64,000 nt of DNA from Henriciella sp. (GTDB taxonomy: Bacteria > Pseudomonadota > Alphaproteobacteria > Caulobacterales > Hyphomonadaceae), in contig JASJAO010000008.1 of assembly GCA_030066975.1 (NCBI GenBank), forward strand, positions 96,264 to 160,263, in the 5' to 3' direction. Under the pieces are notes generated by a model, which did no database searches, was not told where the DNA came from, and saw only the letters and a program-made list of their open reading frames with translations. A program made the position numbers and the translations under genes. Below are positions 9,099 to 17,734 of this stretch, one piece after another; position 1 is the stretch's first letter, and every line of letters begins with the position of its first letter.

Positions 9099-9803
9099 AT
9101 GGATGATCAACCCCTCGGCGAGCTGAGCGCAGAGAGTACGTTCTCATTGATCGGTCTTCTGATGGAAGCAGATCTGGTCGTGAAGCTGGTTCTGGTCGCG
9201 CTGTTACTGGCCAGTATCTGGTCGTGGGCGGTTGTGATGGAGAAGTACTTCACGATTGGCGGTGCCCGCAAGAAGATGAAAAAGTTCGAGGATGCGTTCT
9301 GGAGCGGACGGGGCGATGAGTTCGAACCCCGCCCGGGCGAAGCGCCCGACAATGCCGGGGCGCGCCTGTTCTCCTCTATTTCGCGCGAATGGCGGGATGC
9401 CCGGAGCGCCTCGCTTGCAGAGCACGGGCCTTTGGTCTCGCGCGCTGAGCGGTCTTTGCGGGCAACCACAGACCGCGAAGTTGGTCGCCTCAGTAAAGGT
9501 CTTGGCGTGCTCGCAACGATTGGGTCGGCTTCGGTTTTTATCGGTCTGTTCGGCACCGTCTGGGGCATTATGAACGCGTTTTTGAACATTGCGGAACAGC
9601 AGGATACCAGTCTCGCCAATGTCGCTGGGCCAATTGCTGAGGCCCTGTTTGCGACCGGTCTCGGTCTGGTGGCCGCGATACCTGCGGTGATTTACTACAA
9701 CAAGTTCTCAGGTGACCTGAACCAGCTGGCAGATCGGATGGACTCCTTCTCTCAGGATCTGCTCGTTCGCCTGTCTCGCCGGGCCTCCGACGGAGGATCT
9801 TAA
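9099..9803 (+). CDS. tolQ: Tol-Pal proton channel subunit TolQ
   Basis: A 234-residue MotA/TolQ/ExbB-family inner-membrane protein. A first membrane helix at about residues 28-47 ([20 protein letters not shown]) is followed by a long cytoplasmic loop, then two helices near 140-165 ([24 protein letters not shown]) and 180-205 ([15 protein letters not shown]). The conserved motif [20 protein letters not shown] marks the family. With TolR it forms the proton-motive-force motor that energises TolA and so maintains the outer membrane and its constriction at division. It is the first gene of tolQRAB-pal-cpoB; tolR follows after 3 bases. Being next to tolR and tolB identifies it as TolQ rather than ExbB. 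The thioesterase gene ybgC that often precedes tolQ is absent. Confidence 0.95.
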   Translation: MDDQPLGELSAESTFSLIGLLMEADLVVKLVLVALLLASIWSWAVVMEKYFTIGGARKKMKKFEDAFWSGRGDEFEPRPGEAPDNAGARLFSSISREWRDARSASLAEHGPLVSRAERSLRATTDREVGRLSKGLGVLATIGSASVFIGLFGTVWGIMNAFLNIAEQQDTSLANVAGPIAEALFATGLGLVAAIPAVIYYNKFSGDLNQLADRMDSFSQDLLVRLSRRASDGGS

Positions 9804-9806
9804 GCC

Positions 9807-10256
9807 ATGGGCATGATGACGAGCGGATCTGGAGGCAGTAGTCGGGGTCGGCGCTCGATGAACGCCGAAATCAATGTGACGCCCCTGGTGGATGTCATGC
9901 TGGTGCTGCTGATCGTGTTCATGATTACCGCGCCGCTTCTGACCACCGGCGTGGATGTCACCCTGCCGCAAACAGCGTCTCAGAACCTGCCTGCACCAAG
10001 TGAGGCACCGCTGTCTGTGACCGTCGATGAGGAGGGTAAAATTTATGTTCAGGAGACCGAGATCGAGATCGAGGCTCTGACCTCGCAGCTGATCGCGATC
10101 ACGAATGAAGGTTATGAGGAGCGGATTTTCCTGCGCGGCGATCAGAATGTAGATTATGGGCGCGTGATGGAAGTGATGACGCAGATGCAGCGGGCCGGGT
10201 TTCGCAATATTGCCATGGTCACGGACCCGAAATCTACGGTGCAGGGAGCCCAATAG
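9807..10256 (+). CDS. tolR: Tol-Pal proton channel subunit TolR
   Basis: A 149-residue ExbD/TolR protein: a short cytoplasmic N-terminus, one membrane helix at about residues 27-47 ([20 protein letters not shown]) carrying the proton-conducting Asp (the D in PLVDVM), and a periplasmic domain ending with [21 protein letters not shown]. The preceding [11 protein letters not shown] motif is diagnostic. Shine-Dalgarno GGAGG overlaps the end of tolQ, about 10 bases before the ATG. It partners TolQ in the inner-membrane motor. tolA starts 3 bases after its stop, so translational coupling is likely. Confidence 0.95.
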   Translation: MGMMTSGSGGSSRGRRSMNAEINVTPLVDVMLVLLIVFMITAPLLTTGVDVTLPQTASQNLPAPSEAPLSVTVDEEGKIYVQETEIEIEALTSQLIAITNEGYEERIFLRGDQNVDYGRVMEVMTQMQRAGFRNIAMVTDPKSTVQGAQ

Positions 10257-10259
10257 CCG

Positions 10260-11156
10260 ATGCTTCGCGGCCTGCCTGCCTCGATCATTTTCCACGCTGC
10301 GGTCGTGGGTGCAGGCTATGTCAGCTGGCCCTATGTCAGCGCGACGACGGCCACCGATCAGGAAATGGTGATCATTCCGGTTGAGCTGGTGGATCTGGGC
10401 GCCTTCACCAATATTGCGCCGGTCCGCGAGCCCGACCCCGAACCGGAAGAAGAAATCGCGCCCGAGGTGCCGGAAGAGGAACCTGAAGACGAGCTGCCGC
10501 CTGAGGATCCAGACCCGGTGGATGAGACGCTGCCGGAAGACGAGATCGCCACCGCGAGCGAAGAAGCGCCGCCAGAAGAGCCGGACCCCCAAGATGTGGT
10601 GCCAGACCTCGATGCCGAGCCGGAAGTTGTTGAGGAAGAGGTGCCGAAGCCAGAAGAGCCCGAGCCGGAACCGCCTGTGCAAAAAAAATCGAACGCACTT
10701 GATAGTCTCTTGAACGATGCCGACAGCACCTTCCAGAGCGAGCGCCAGACCCGCAAGCGAGAAGAGCCGAAGCCGGTCCAAACGCGTTCTGTTCTAACCG
10801 ACAAACCCGTGCCGCAAGAAGCTAGGAAGGGTGCAGGTGAGCGGACCGGGAATACGACGCGCCTTGAGAATCTGTTCCTCAGCCAGATTGCGGCGTGTGG
10901 CCAATCGGTAAAGGATCAACCGAATTGGGAATCGCTGATCGTGACCGTTAACATTCAACTCGACATGAATGGCAATATTGATGATCTGTCACTGGTGAAT
11001 CCAAAGCGGCGCCCCCTGGGGCGACAGCCTATGGGCATTGCGATTGATCGCGCCCTGCGTGCAGTTCGAAAATGCGCGCCATACTCGTTCCCCAGAAATG
11101 AATATGAGGAGTGGAGAGAAGTCACGCTAACGATGGATCCCACCTACGCTGAATAA
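10260..11156 (+). CDS. tolA: TolA-like envelope-spanning protein
   Basis: A 298-residue protein with a short hydrophobic N-terminal stretch near residues 5-27 (LPASIIFHAAVVGAGYVSW), a long acidic, proline-rich linker (about 50-145, mostly E, P and D; for example PEPEEEIAPEVPEEEPEDE) and a globular C-terminal domain (about 195-298) with a TolA/TonB-like fold pattern (LDMNGNIDDLSLVNP, AIDRALRAVRKCAPYSFP). The linker is acidic and proline-rich rather than the Ala/Lys-rich helix of enterobacterial TolA, a form seen in alphaproteobacteria. It spans the periplasm to link TolQR to TolB/Pal. Identity rests largely on position between tolR and tolB together with this architecture. Confidence 0.88.
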   Translation: MLRGLPASIIFHAAVVGAGYVSWPYVSATTATDQEMVIIPVELVDLGAFTNIAPVREPDPEPEEEIAPEVPEEEPEDELPPEDPDPVDETLPEDEIATASEEAPPEEPDPQDVVPDLDAEPEVVEEEVPKPEEPEPEPPVQKKSNALDSLLNDADSTFQSERQTRKREEPKPVQTRSVLTDKPVPQEARKGAGERTGNTTRLENLFLSQIAACGQSVKDQPNWESLIVTVNIQLDMNGNIDDLSLVNPKRRPLGRQPMGIAIDRALRAVRKCAPYSFPRNEYEEWREVTLTMDPTYAE

Positions 11157-11183
11157 GAGACCCGACCCATGAGGATACCTGTC

Positions 11184-12557
11184 ATGATCAAACGACTATG
11201 CACCGCACTTTTTGTGGGTTTGGCATTTACTATCTCGCACGCTGCTGCGCAGTTGGAAGTCACGCTGAACCCAACCAATTTCGAGCCGACACCGGTGGCC
11301 ATCCCAACTTTTGAGGCGATCGGGGTCGATCCGGCGATCGCCGAGGAGATCAGCGAAATTGTTCGCAATGACCTTCTGTCGACGGGCCTTTTCACGATCA
11401 CGCCGGAAAGCGCGCATATTCAGAAAGACGTGAATATCGAAGTCGCGCCGCGGTTTGCCGACTGGAAGATTATCAAATCGGACGCGCTGGTGGTTGGGTC
11501 GGTTGAAAGCGTTGTGCGCGACGGCAATGAGTTGCTGCGCGGGTCAGTGCGCCTGTGGGACGTCTATGGCGAAGAGCTGATGCGGTTCGAGGACGAGAGC
11601 GGTCGACAGGTTTCCGGGCGCCGGTTCCTGACCAATCCGGAAGATCTGCGCCGGATCGCGCATAAAATCTCTGATGCGATTTATACGAGGCTCACCGGTG
11701 AGACCGGCTACTTTGATACGCGCATCGTCTATATTGCCGAGACCGGGCCAAAGGATCGCCGCACCAAGCGGCTGGCCATCATGGATGCTGACGGGGCTAA
11801 TGTTCAATATCTGACAAGCGGTCGCTTCACCGTGCTGACACCGCGTTTCTCGCCGGAAGCTCAGCAGATCACCTATATGTCTTACGAAAACCAGATGCCG
11901 CGTGTTTATCTCTATGATCTGCGCCGCGGGCGGCAGGAAGTCCTGGGCAACTTTCAGAATATGACATTTGCACCGCGTTTCTCACGCGATGGCGGGTCTG
12001 TGCTGCTGACGCAAGCGACAAACGGGAACTCTGATATTTACATTATGGATCTGCAGACCCGGCAATCCCGGCGCCTGACCGATCACCCGGCGATCGATAC
12101 CTCACCGTCCATGTCACCAGACGGTCGGGAGATTGTGTTCAACTCTGACCGGGGTGGTAGCCCACAGCTCTATATCATGAACACGGACGGTACGCCGCGT
12201 ACCTGTCCGTCTGGCGGTCGCGATGTGGCTTGCCGGATCACCTTCGGGGCCGGACGGTATTCAACACCGGTCTGGAGCCCGCGCGGCGATCTGATTGCCT
12301 TTACAAAACAGGCCCGCGGTAAGTTTCATATCGGCGTCATCGGAACCGATGGTGACGGCGAACGCCTGCTGACGGAGGCCTATCTTGATGAGGGGCCGGA
12401 CTGGTCGCCAAATGGGCGTGTGATCACGTTTTTCCGAGAAGCGGCCCCTGGCGCATCGCCTGGATTGTGGTCCGTTGACCTGACCGGACGCAATTTGCGG
12501 CGGCTGCCAACCCCAACAGATGCCTCAGATCCAGCATGGTCGCCATTGTTACAGTAA
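11184..12557 (+). CDS. tolB: Tol-Pal periplasmic beta-propeller TolB
   Basis: A periplasmic protein with a Sec signal peptide (MIKRLCTALFVGLAFTISHAAAQ), an N-terminal alpha/beta domain (about residues 25-155) and a C-terminal WD40-like propeller with repeated PD40 motifs (TPRFSPEAQQITYMSYE, SPSMSPDGREIVFNSDRGG, TPVWSPRGDLIAFTK, GPDWSPNGRVITFF). An in-frame ATG at 11169 would add 5 residues; the ATG at 11184 has GAGGA 8 bases upstream and begins directly with the signal peptide, so I prefer it (457 residues). It binds Pal and TolA. It ends 127 bases before pal, the only sizeable gap inside the operon. Confidence 0.94.
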   Translation: MIKRLCTALFVGLAFTISHAAAQLEVTLNPTNFEPTPVAIPTFEAIGVDPAIAEEISEIVRNDLLSTGLFTITPESAHIQKDVNIEVAPRFADWKIIKSDALVVGSVESVVRDGNELLRGSVRLWDVYGEELMRFEDESGRQVSGRRFLTNPEDLRRIAHKISDAIYTRLTGETGYFDTRIVYIAETGPKDRRTKRLAIMDADGANVQYLTSGRFTVLTPRFSPEAQQITYMSYENQMPRVYLYDLRRGRQEVLGNFQNMTFAPRFSRDGGSVLLTQATNGNSDIYIMDLQTRQSRRLTDHPAIDTSPSMSPDGREIVFNSDRGGSPQLYIMNTDGTPRTCPSGGRDVACRITFGAGRYSTPVWSPRGDLIAFTKQARGKFHIGVIGTDGDGERLLTEAYLDEGPDWSPNGRVITFFREAAPGASPGLWSVDLTGRNLRRLPTPTDASDPAWSPLLQ

Positions 12558-12640
12558 TTCTGTGAAATTCGCCTTTCAGGTGACAATGAAGCCGGTTAGG
12601 GTCATATTTGCGTAGAAACTGACACGAAGTTGACAAATTC

Positions 12641-12655
12641 GGTGCCTAAGGCACC
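12641..12655 (+). promoter_or_regulatory. Short palindrome in the tolB-pal gap
   Basis: GGTGCC-TAA-GGCACC, a perfect 6-bp inverted repeat, lies 30 bases before the pal start and directly after a TTGACA hexamer at 12630-12635. It could be an operator, an mRNA hairpin that separates tolB and pal message, or part of an internal pal promoter. I see no good -10 box at the right spacing. Confidence 0.4.
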
Positions 12656-12684
12656 AACCCAAAGTGCAAGCAAGGAGTACTTAT

Positions 12685-13242
12685 ATGCGTCGCCTTATGA
12701 TGACATCAGCATCACTGGCCCTGATTATTGGAGCGGCGGCCTGTACGTCGACCCCTCCGCCAGAGCCGGAAGTTGTCGAAGTTGAACAGCCAGCCCCACC
12801 ACCGCCACCACCCCCGCCGGTGGAAGTCGTTGAAGTTGAGCCAGCAGAGCCGATTCCAAACGGACCCGTTGAAGGCTCAGTTGCAGATTTCCAGGTCAAT
12901 GTCGGCGATCGCGTGTACTTTGACCTTGATCAATATCGCCTCAGCGCAGACGCACAGTCTGTCCTGCAGCGTCAGGCTGCCTGGCTGAGCTCTTATCCTG
13001 ATGTGAACATTCTGGTGGCGGGCAACTGTGATGAGCGTGGCACACGCGAATACAACCTTGCCCTCGGTGAGCGCCGCGCGTCTGTCGTTAAAGACTATCT
13101 GGTCGATCTGGGCGTTGACCCGGCCCGCATTCAGACTGTCTCTTACGGTAAAGAGCGTCCGATCGCGATCGGCAGTGATGAGCAGGCCTGGGCCCAGAAT
13201 CGGAACGGCTTTACTCAGATCCTGTCTGGTGCCGTCGGCTAA
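12685..13242 (+). CDS. pal: Peptidoglycan-associated lipoprotein Pal
   Basis: An outer-membrane lipoprotein: signal peptide with lipobox GAAAC (Cys about residue 20), a Pro/Glu/Val-rich linker (about 24-60; runs such as PAPPPPPPPPVEVVEVEP), and an OmpA-like peptidoglycan-binding domain with the family motif NCDERGTREYNLALGERRA near residues 112-130. The frame can be opened at a GTG (12664), but AAGGAG 7 bases before the ATG at 12685 fixes the start (185 residues). It anchors the outer membrane to peptidoglycan and is the partner of TolB. A hairpin with a T-rich tail follows the stop. Confidence 0.95.
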   Translation: MRRLMMTSASLALIIGAAACTSTPPPEPEVVEVEQPAPPPPPPPPVEVVEVEPAEPIPNGPVEGSVADFQVNVGDRVYFDLDQYRLSADAQSVLQRQAAWLSSYPDVNILVAGNCDERGTREYNLALGERRASVVKDYLVDLGVDPARIQTVSYGKERPIAIGSDEQAWAQNRNGFTQILSGAVG

Positions 13243-13271
13243 TCGCCGCGCGAAAAACCAAAGATCAGTTG

Positions 13272-13306
13272 CGGCCGGTGCCACATTTTGGCCCCGGCCG
13301 TTTCTT
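13272..13306 (+). terminator. Probable rho-independent terminator after pal
   Basis: CGGCCGG (13272-13278) pairs with CCGGCCG (13294-13300), followed by TTTCTTATT. It lies 30 bases after pal and 50 before cpoB, so it would cut or attenuate transcription between them. Confidence 0.7.
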
Positions 13307-13355
13307 ATTCTCGTTGAAAACGAACTGAAATCCTGCCTGAGTGGAGTCCGACACG

Positions 13356-14384
13356 ATGATGCGCCAAGTCCTGATTGCTGCCTGTTTTCTGGGAATGATT
13401 GCGAGTGTGCCGCAAGCTCACGCGCAAGCATCGGTCAGGCAGGGCTCGACGAGCGGGCAATTGGCAGCTGAGGTCAATGCTCTGCGCGCTGCGAACGCGT
13501 CCATGGGCGCGCGCATCACGGGGTTGGAATCCGACAAGGCCAGCCTTGCAGGTGAAGTTGAAACGCTGGGATTTCTGCTGTCGCAGTCCCGCGATGAGAT
13601 TAATCGCATGCAGGAAGACGATGCCGAAATCGGACGCCTGATCGCGCGTTTGGAAGACCGGATTGACGCTCAGGACGATCTGATTGCAGATTTACAGGAC
13701 CAGATTGCTGAGTCCAGCGTGAGGCCGGGCTTTGCGGAAGATGCGCGTTTGCCCGCTGGGTCGCCACAACAGATTATTGACCAGGTTGCCGGTGGTGCCA
13801 CAAGTGTCGGTAATGGTCGGGGTAGTGCGATCAACGAGGTTGACGCCGCCGCCACCCAAGGCGGGCCGACACGTATTGTCCGCCGTGTCGAAAGTCCCGG
13901 AGATGCGGCCGGGGCGCAGTCGACGGATGCCGAGTTTACCACAGACGGATTGCCGCAAGGCACGCTTGGCACAATCTCTGCCACCGCCCTGCCCGGCGAG
14001 GCGGGCCCGTTATTTGCCGAAGCGAAGTCCCGTCTTCTGCAGTTTGATTATGCCGGGGCAGAAGCGGCATTCGGGGCGTTTCTGAACCAGTTTGGGGATG
14101 ACCCTCAGGCCGGTGAGGCGCAGTATTGGCTGGGTGAAGTCCTGTATCAGCAGGAAGAGTATGCCGCCTCTGGTCAGGCCTATACCAAAATGATCCGTGA
14201 ATATCCCGATGATGCCCGCGCGCCGGAGGCGCTCGCGAAACTGGCGCGTTCCATGCGTCTGGTCGGTGACACAGAACGCGCTTGCAATGCGCTCGATCTG
14301 TTGCCGCAGCAGTATCCGAATGCGTCAGGGGTGACGCGTAATCTCGCCGCTGGTGAGCGGCTGCGGTCTGGGTGCGACAGCTAA
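13356..14384 (+). CDS. cpoB: Tol-Pal system protein CpoB (YbgF)
   Basis: A periplasmic protein of about 342 residues: Sec signal peptide (MMRQVLIAACFLGMIASVPQAHAQA), an N-terminal coiled-coil segment (about residues 35-120, heptad-like 'ALRAANASMGARITGLESDKASLAGEVETL' split by hydrophobics), a low-complexity linker, and C-terminal TPR repeats (about 215-335: FAEAKSRLLQFDYAGAEAAF, GEAQYWLGEVLYQQEEYAAS, APEALAKLARSMRLVGDTERA). The frame is open from a GTG at 13341, but the GGAG at 13343 fits the ATG at 13356. CpoB coordinates outer-membrane constriction with peptidoglycan synthesis through TolA. It overlaps the proposed tilS start by 32 bases. Confidence 0.92.
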   Translation: MMRQVLIAACFLGMIASVPQAHAQASVRQGSTSGQLAAEVNALRAANASMGARITGLESDKASLAGEVETLGFLLSQSRDEINRMQEDDAEIGRLIARLEDRIDAQDDLIADLQDQIAESSVRPGFAEDARLPAGSPQQIIDQVAGGATSVGNGRGSAINEVDAAATQGGPTRIVRRVESPGDAAGAQSTDAEFTTDGLPQGTLGTISATALPGEAGPLFAEAKSRLLQFDYAGAEAAFGAFLNQFGDDPQAGEAQYWLGEVLYQQEEYAASGQAYTKMIREYPDDARAPEALAKLARSMRLVGDTERACNALDLLPQQYPNASGVTRNLAAGERLRSGCDS

Positions 14385-15558
14385 TTTGACCCTCGCGCTG
14401 GGCCCTGAATTTGACCAGCTTGTTCAGCGATTCAGCGACGATGTGAAAGCGCCTTTGGCGGTCGCGGTCTCTGGCGGCAGCGATTCAACGGCCCTTTTGT
14501 ATCTGACCGCAGACTGGGCTGCGCGGGCTGGGCGCAAGTTACTCGTCCTGACCGTGGATCATCAGTTGCGGACAGCGTCTGCCGCAGAAGCCAGATCAGT
14601 GGGAGATCTTGCGGCGACCCTCGGCGTGCAGCATCGCACACTGCTTTGGCAGGAACCGCAGGCGGGGCAGAGCGCGGCCCGCGACGCGCGTCATCGCTTG
14701 CTGGCGCGCGCGGCACGAGATGCTGGGGCGTTAATCTTGCTGCTCGGGCATACGCTGGATGATGTGATTGAGACCATCCACATTCGCGAGCGGCGATCGA
14801 CGCCGGAGGACCGTCTGGCCGGGCCCGTGCTGGCCGCGCCGTCCCCGGTGTGGCCGGAAGGGCGCGGGCTGACGCTGCTTCGCCCGTTGATTGCGACCCG
14901 TCGGCAAGTCTTACGCGACTGGCTGTCGGCCGAAAACAGACCATGGATCGACGATCCATCAAATGAGAACCAGGCCTATGAGCGGATTGAGGTTCGAGAG
15001 GCGCTGAAGCGGGAACGCGGCGAAGACGCCCGGCGCGTGGAAGAGACGCTTCAATTGATGGCGCGTCGTCAGGAGGCCGATATCGGACTCGGTGAATGGC
15101 TCGACCGGGCAGATATTGTAACTGTCGACCCGTTCGGGCTGGTACGATTGGCGCTCGATCGCGTGCCGCCCCAACTGGCCGAGCGTCTGGTCGGGGTGAT
15201 GGTACGGGTGTGCGGCGGGCATGATCGCACACCGCGGGCAGAGCCTGTCAAAGCTCTGTTGGAAATGCTTAAAGGGCCGGGGGATCGTGCGACCCTGGGT
15301 GGCGCCTGGTTTCAACGGACCCGTGATGGCGTGCTGATCGGCCGTGACCCAGGGGCGGTGCATGCAGTTGAAGCGGGTGGACTGTGGGATGGGCGGTTTG
15401 CTGAAGCCGCAGACGGACATGTCGCCCACGAAGACGCGCCGTTTCTGGTCCGTCATGCGATGCCGCCGGGGCCGGGCTGGCGACAAATCCTGTCAGAGCG
15501 CATCGCGCTGGAAGCTAGGATCTACCAGACGCCTTTGGTCAATCCGGTCCACACATAG
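14353..15558 (+). CDS. tilS: tRNA(Ile)-lysidine synthetase TilS
   Basis: A cytosolic N-type ATP pyrophosphatase that makes lysidine at C34 of the CAU-anticodon tRNA-Ile. The PP-loop AVAVSGGSDSTALLYL is near residues 37-52, followed by VLTVDHQLRT and the GHTLDDVIETI segment of the family. The start is uncertain. The 401-residue frame opens with GTG at 14353 inside cpoB; a TTG at 14386, just after the cpoB stop, would give 390 residues. The C-terminal tRNA-binding part is present. In many alphaproteobacteria tilS follows cpoB and precedes ftsH, but here ftsH is replaced by a convergent formyltransferase gene whose end overlaps tilS by 37 bases. Confidence 0.9.
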   Translation: MSGCGLGATANLTLALGPEFDQLVQRFSDDVKAPLAVAVSGGSDSTALLYLTADWAARAGRKLLVLTVDHQLRTASAAEARSVGDLAATLGVQHRTLLWQEPQAGQSAARDARHRLLARAARDAGALILLLGHTLDDVIETIHIRERRSTPEDRLAGPVLAAPSPVWPEGRGLTLLRPLIATRRQVLRDWLSAENRPWIDDPSNENQAYERIEVREALKRERGEDARRVEETLQLMARRQEADIGLGEWLDRADIVTVDPFGLVRLALDRVPPQLAERLVGVMVRVCGGHDRTPRAEPVKALLEMLKGPGDRATLGGAWFQRTRDGVLIGRDPGAVHAVEAGGLWDGRFAEAADGHVAHEDAPFLVRHAMPPGPGWRQILSERIALEARIYQTPLVNPVHT

Positions 15559-16292
15559 CGACCGAACATCGGGGCGAAATACTGCCGGGACGGGAGATCA
15601 AGCGTATAGGGGCGCAGGGTTCCGGTGAGTGCATCATTCACGGCATTGATGACAATCGCCTGACTGCCTGCGGCAATGCGCCAGACATAAGTGTGAAAAT
15701 TGTCCTTCGGGTGGACCTTGATGCGGGACTGATAAAGAATATCGCCCGTATCCACGCCGTGATCGATCAGGTGAACTGTGGCGCCGAAATATTCCGGCTG
15801 CTCATTCGCCAGGGCAAAATAGCCTCCGAACATGCCGCGATACAGCGGATTGAAGCCCGAATGATAGTTGATGAAGGGCGCTTTGACGGTACTTAGCGTA
15901 CGCGCGCCAATCATTCGCGTGGAAACCACAAACACGGCGTGCGGATCAGTCTCAATGAGCGCCTCCTGCGCCGCTTTCGAATTGACCGATGGCACCTTAA
16001 TTGGCTGCAGATCCGCCGGGCGCTCGGGCTTCAGGCCATAGTCCGTGATGATCTGATCGATCACTGCGCCAGTCCCACGTTTGGCGAGTTTGATCGGGAG
16101 ACGCGCGGCCTGCATGCTGGCGACTTTTAGCGGCCCCAGCAGGCGTCGCCGCCGCGCCCAGAACAGATCTTCAGGCTCTGGATCTTCCAGTATCACCGGA
16201 AAATCGCCAAACTCAGCGCGCAGGGCGTTGATCATGATCCACGCATGAGGACCCCCGGCTGTCAGGGCAACAATGGGACTGGGTTTCGGCAT
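15522..16292 (-). CDS. Formyltransferase-family protein (10-formyl-THF type)
   Basis: A 256-residue protein with a formyltransferase (GART-like) core. The triad N-x-H...D of the family is visible: INYHSGFNPLYRG near residue 140 (Asn and His) and GATVHLIDHGVDTGDIL near 170 (Asp). The N-terminus (IVALTAGGPHAWIMINAL) is a nucleotide-fold start. The protein is shorter than methionyl-tRNA formyltransferase (about 310) and lacks its C-terminal domain, so it resembles the small formyltransferases that act on amino-sugars or other amines. The region around residues 45-80 is basic (WARRRRLLGPLKVASMQAARLP). Its substrate is unknown; no sugar-nucleotide genes adjoin it. Confidence 0.8.
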   Translation of the reverse strand: MPKPSPIVALTAGGPHAWIMINALRAEFGDFPVILEDPEPEDLFWARRRRLLGPLKVASMQAARLPIKLAKRGTGAVIDQIITDYGLKPERPADLQPIKVPSVNSKAAQEALIETDPHAVFVVSTRMIGARTLSTVKAPFINYHSGFNPLYRGMFGGYFALANEQPEYFGATVHLIDHGVDTGDILYQSRIKVHPKDNFHTYVWRIAAGSQAIVINAVNDALTGTLRPYTLDLPSRQYFAPMFGRYVWTGLTKGVW

Positions 16293-16366
16293 GCGTCACT
16301 CCGCCAAGTGCAAACTGTAGCACCTGCTGAGGTTTTTTGGACGCAAATATCGTGCCCTTTTTTTGC

Positions 16367-17635
16367 CTATGACGCCAGGGTTGAAGGCGCAGCCAGGACA
16401 TCTTCCACGGTGCGCAGACCCGGCTTGGGACTGCTCACCAAAGCCGCCATATTGCCCGGCATGTGTTTGTTATCCAGCATCTTTTCATGGGCCGCCGGAA
16501 TGTCTGACCAGGAGAAAACTTCCGACATGCAGGGATCAATGCGGCGATCAATCACCAGCTGGTTGGCGGCCGAGGCCTGTTTCAGATTGGCAAAATGGCT
16601 GCCTTGCACGCGTTTCTGACGCATCCAGAGGAAACGCGCATCCACAGTCAGGTTGAAGCCTGTCGTTCCGGCGCAGATCACCACCATGCCGCCGCGTTTC
16701 ACCACAAAGACCGAGACCGGGAAGGTTGCCTCGCCCGGGTGTTCGAAGACGATGTCGACATCTTTCTTGCCGGTGATTTCCCAGATCGCTTTGCCGAATT
16801 TGCGGCTCTCGCGCATATAGTCGCCGAACTCAGGGCCGTTCACTGTGGGCAGCTGTCCCCAGCAGTTGAAATTCTTGCGATTAAGCACGCCTTTTGCGCC
16901 CATCGAGCGGACAAAGTCGAACTTGTCATCACTGGACACGACGCCGATTGCGTGGGCGCCGCTCACCGCACACAGCTGAACCCCGAAACTGCCAAGACCG
17001 CCTGATGCGCCCCAGACGAGAACATTGTTGCCGGGTTTGACGATGTGTGGACGGTGCCCGAACAGCATCCGGTAGGCGGTCGCGAGCGTCAGCGTGTAGC
17101 AGGCGGCTTCTTCCCATGTGAGATGTTTGGGTCGCGGCATGCATTGGCGCGCCTGGACGCGGCAGAACTGGGCGAAAGACCCGTCAGGGGTCTCATAGCC
17201 CCAGATCCGCTGCGACGGAGAGAACATCGGATCGCCGCCATTGCACTCCTCATCATCGCCATCATCCTGATTGCAATGGATCACGACTTCGTCGCCGGGT
17301 TTGACGCGCGTCACTTTTCGTCCCACGGCCCAGACAATGCCGGAGGCATCCGATCCGGCAATATGGAAGTCTGCCTTATGGACGTCGAACGGTGAGATCG
17401 GCTCGCCGAGACCGGCCCAGATTCCGTTGTAATTGACGCCTGCGGCCATCACCAGGACGAGAACCTCGTCGCTATCAATTTCCGGCACAGGCACCTGTTC
17501 GAGCTGCATCGCGGTGGACGGGCGTCCATGACGCTCTCGCCGGATCGCCCAGGCATGCATCAATTTCGGGACGTGGAATTCAGGTGGGATTTCCCCAACC
17601 GCGTAGAGGTCTTTCTGTTCACTGGCTTGTGCCAT
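16367..17635 (-). CDS. ccr: Crotonyl-CoA carboxylase/reductase
   Basis: A medium-chain dehydrogenase/reductase of about 422 residues that reductively carboxylates crotonyl-CoA to ethylmalonyl-CoA with NADPH and CO2, the defining step of the ethylmalonyl-CoA pathway. Family features are GVNYNGIWAGLGEPISP near residue 67, RIWGYETPDGSFAQF near 145, and the nucleotide fold VLVWGASGGLGSFGVQL near 205. An upstream ATG would add 18 residues (17689), but GGAGG sits 6 bases before the ATG at 17635, which fixes the start. It diverges from the aminotransferase gene and lies 2.3 kb from ecm, consistent with one pathway. Confidence 0.93.
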   Translation of the reverse strand: MAQASEQKDLYAVGEIPPEFHVPKLMHAWAIRRERHGRPSTAMQLEQVPVPEIDSDEVLVLVMAAGVNYNGIWAGLGEPISPFDVHKADFHIAGSDASGIVWAVGRKVTRVKPGDEVVIHCNQDDGDDEECNGGDPMFSPSQRIWGYETPDGSFAQFCRVQARQCMPRPKHLTWEEAACYTLTLATAYRMLFGHRPHIVKPGNNVLVWGASGGLGSFGVQLCAVSGAHAIGVVSSDDKFDFVRSMGAKGVLNRKNFNCWGQLPTVNGPEFGDYMRESRKFGKAIWEITGKKDVDIVFEHPGEATFPVSVFVVKRGGMVVICAGTTGFNLTVDARFLWMRQKRVQGSHFANLKQASAANQLVIDRRIDPCMSEVFSWSDIPAAHEKMLDNKHMPGNMAALVSSPKPGLRTVEDVLAAPSTLAS

Positions 17636-17734
17636 CTTGTCCTCCGGCCTAGTAGGCTTGTTGATCACGAAGCCACACCCTCCGACCAAAGATGCCGGAT
17701 GGCAAGTCAGACGAAGGCCGAAGGGAAATCAAAT
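17636..17734. promoter_or_regulatory. Divergent promoter region between ccr and the aminotransferase gene
   Basis: 99 bases between two divergent start codons. Both Shine-Dalgarno sites are visible (GGAGG for ccr; AAGGGA at about 17721 for the aminotransferase). No convincing operator repeat was seen. Confidence 0.4.

Noticed and set aside
9708..10781. 357-codon minus-strand frame across tolQ, tolR and tolA
   Set aside because: It crosses three certain genes in antisense and the product is rich in H, R and L without any domain.
12664..12684. GTG at 12664 as start of pal
   Set aside because: It would precede the signal peptide by seven residues; AAGGAG is correctly spaced for ATG 12685.
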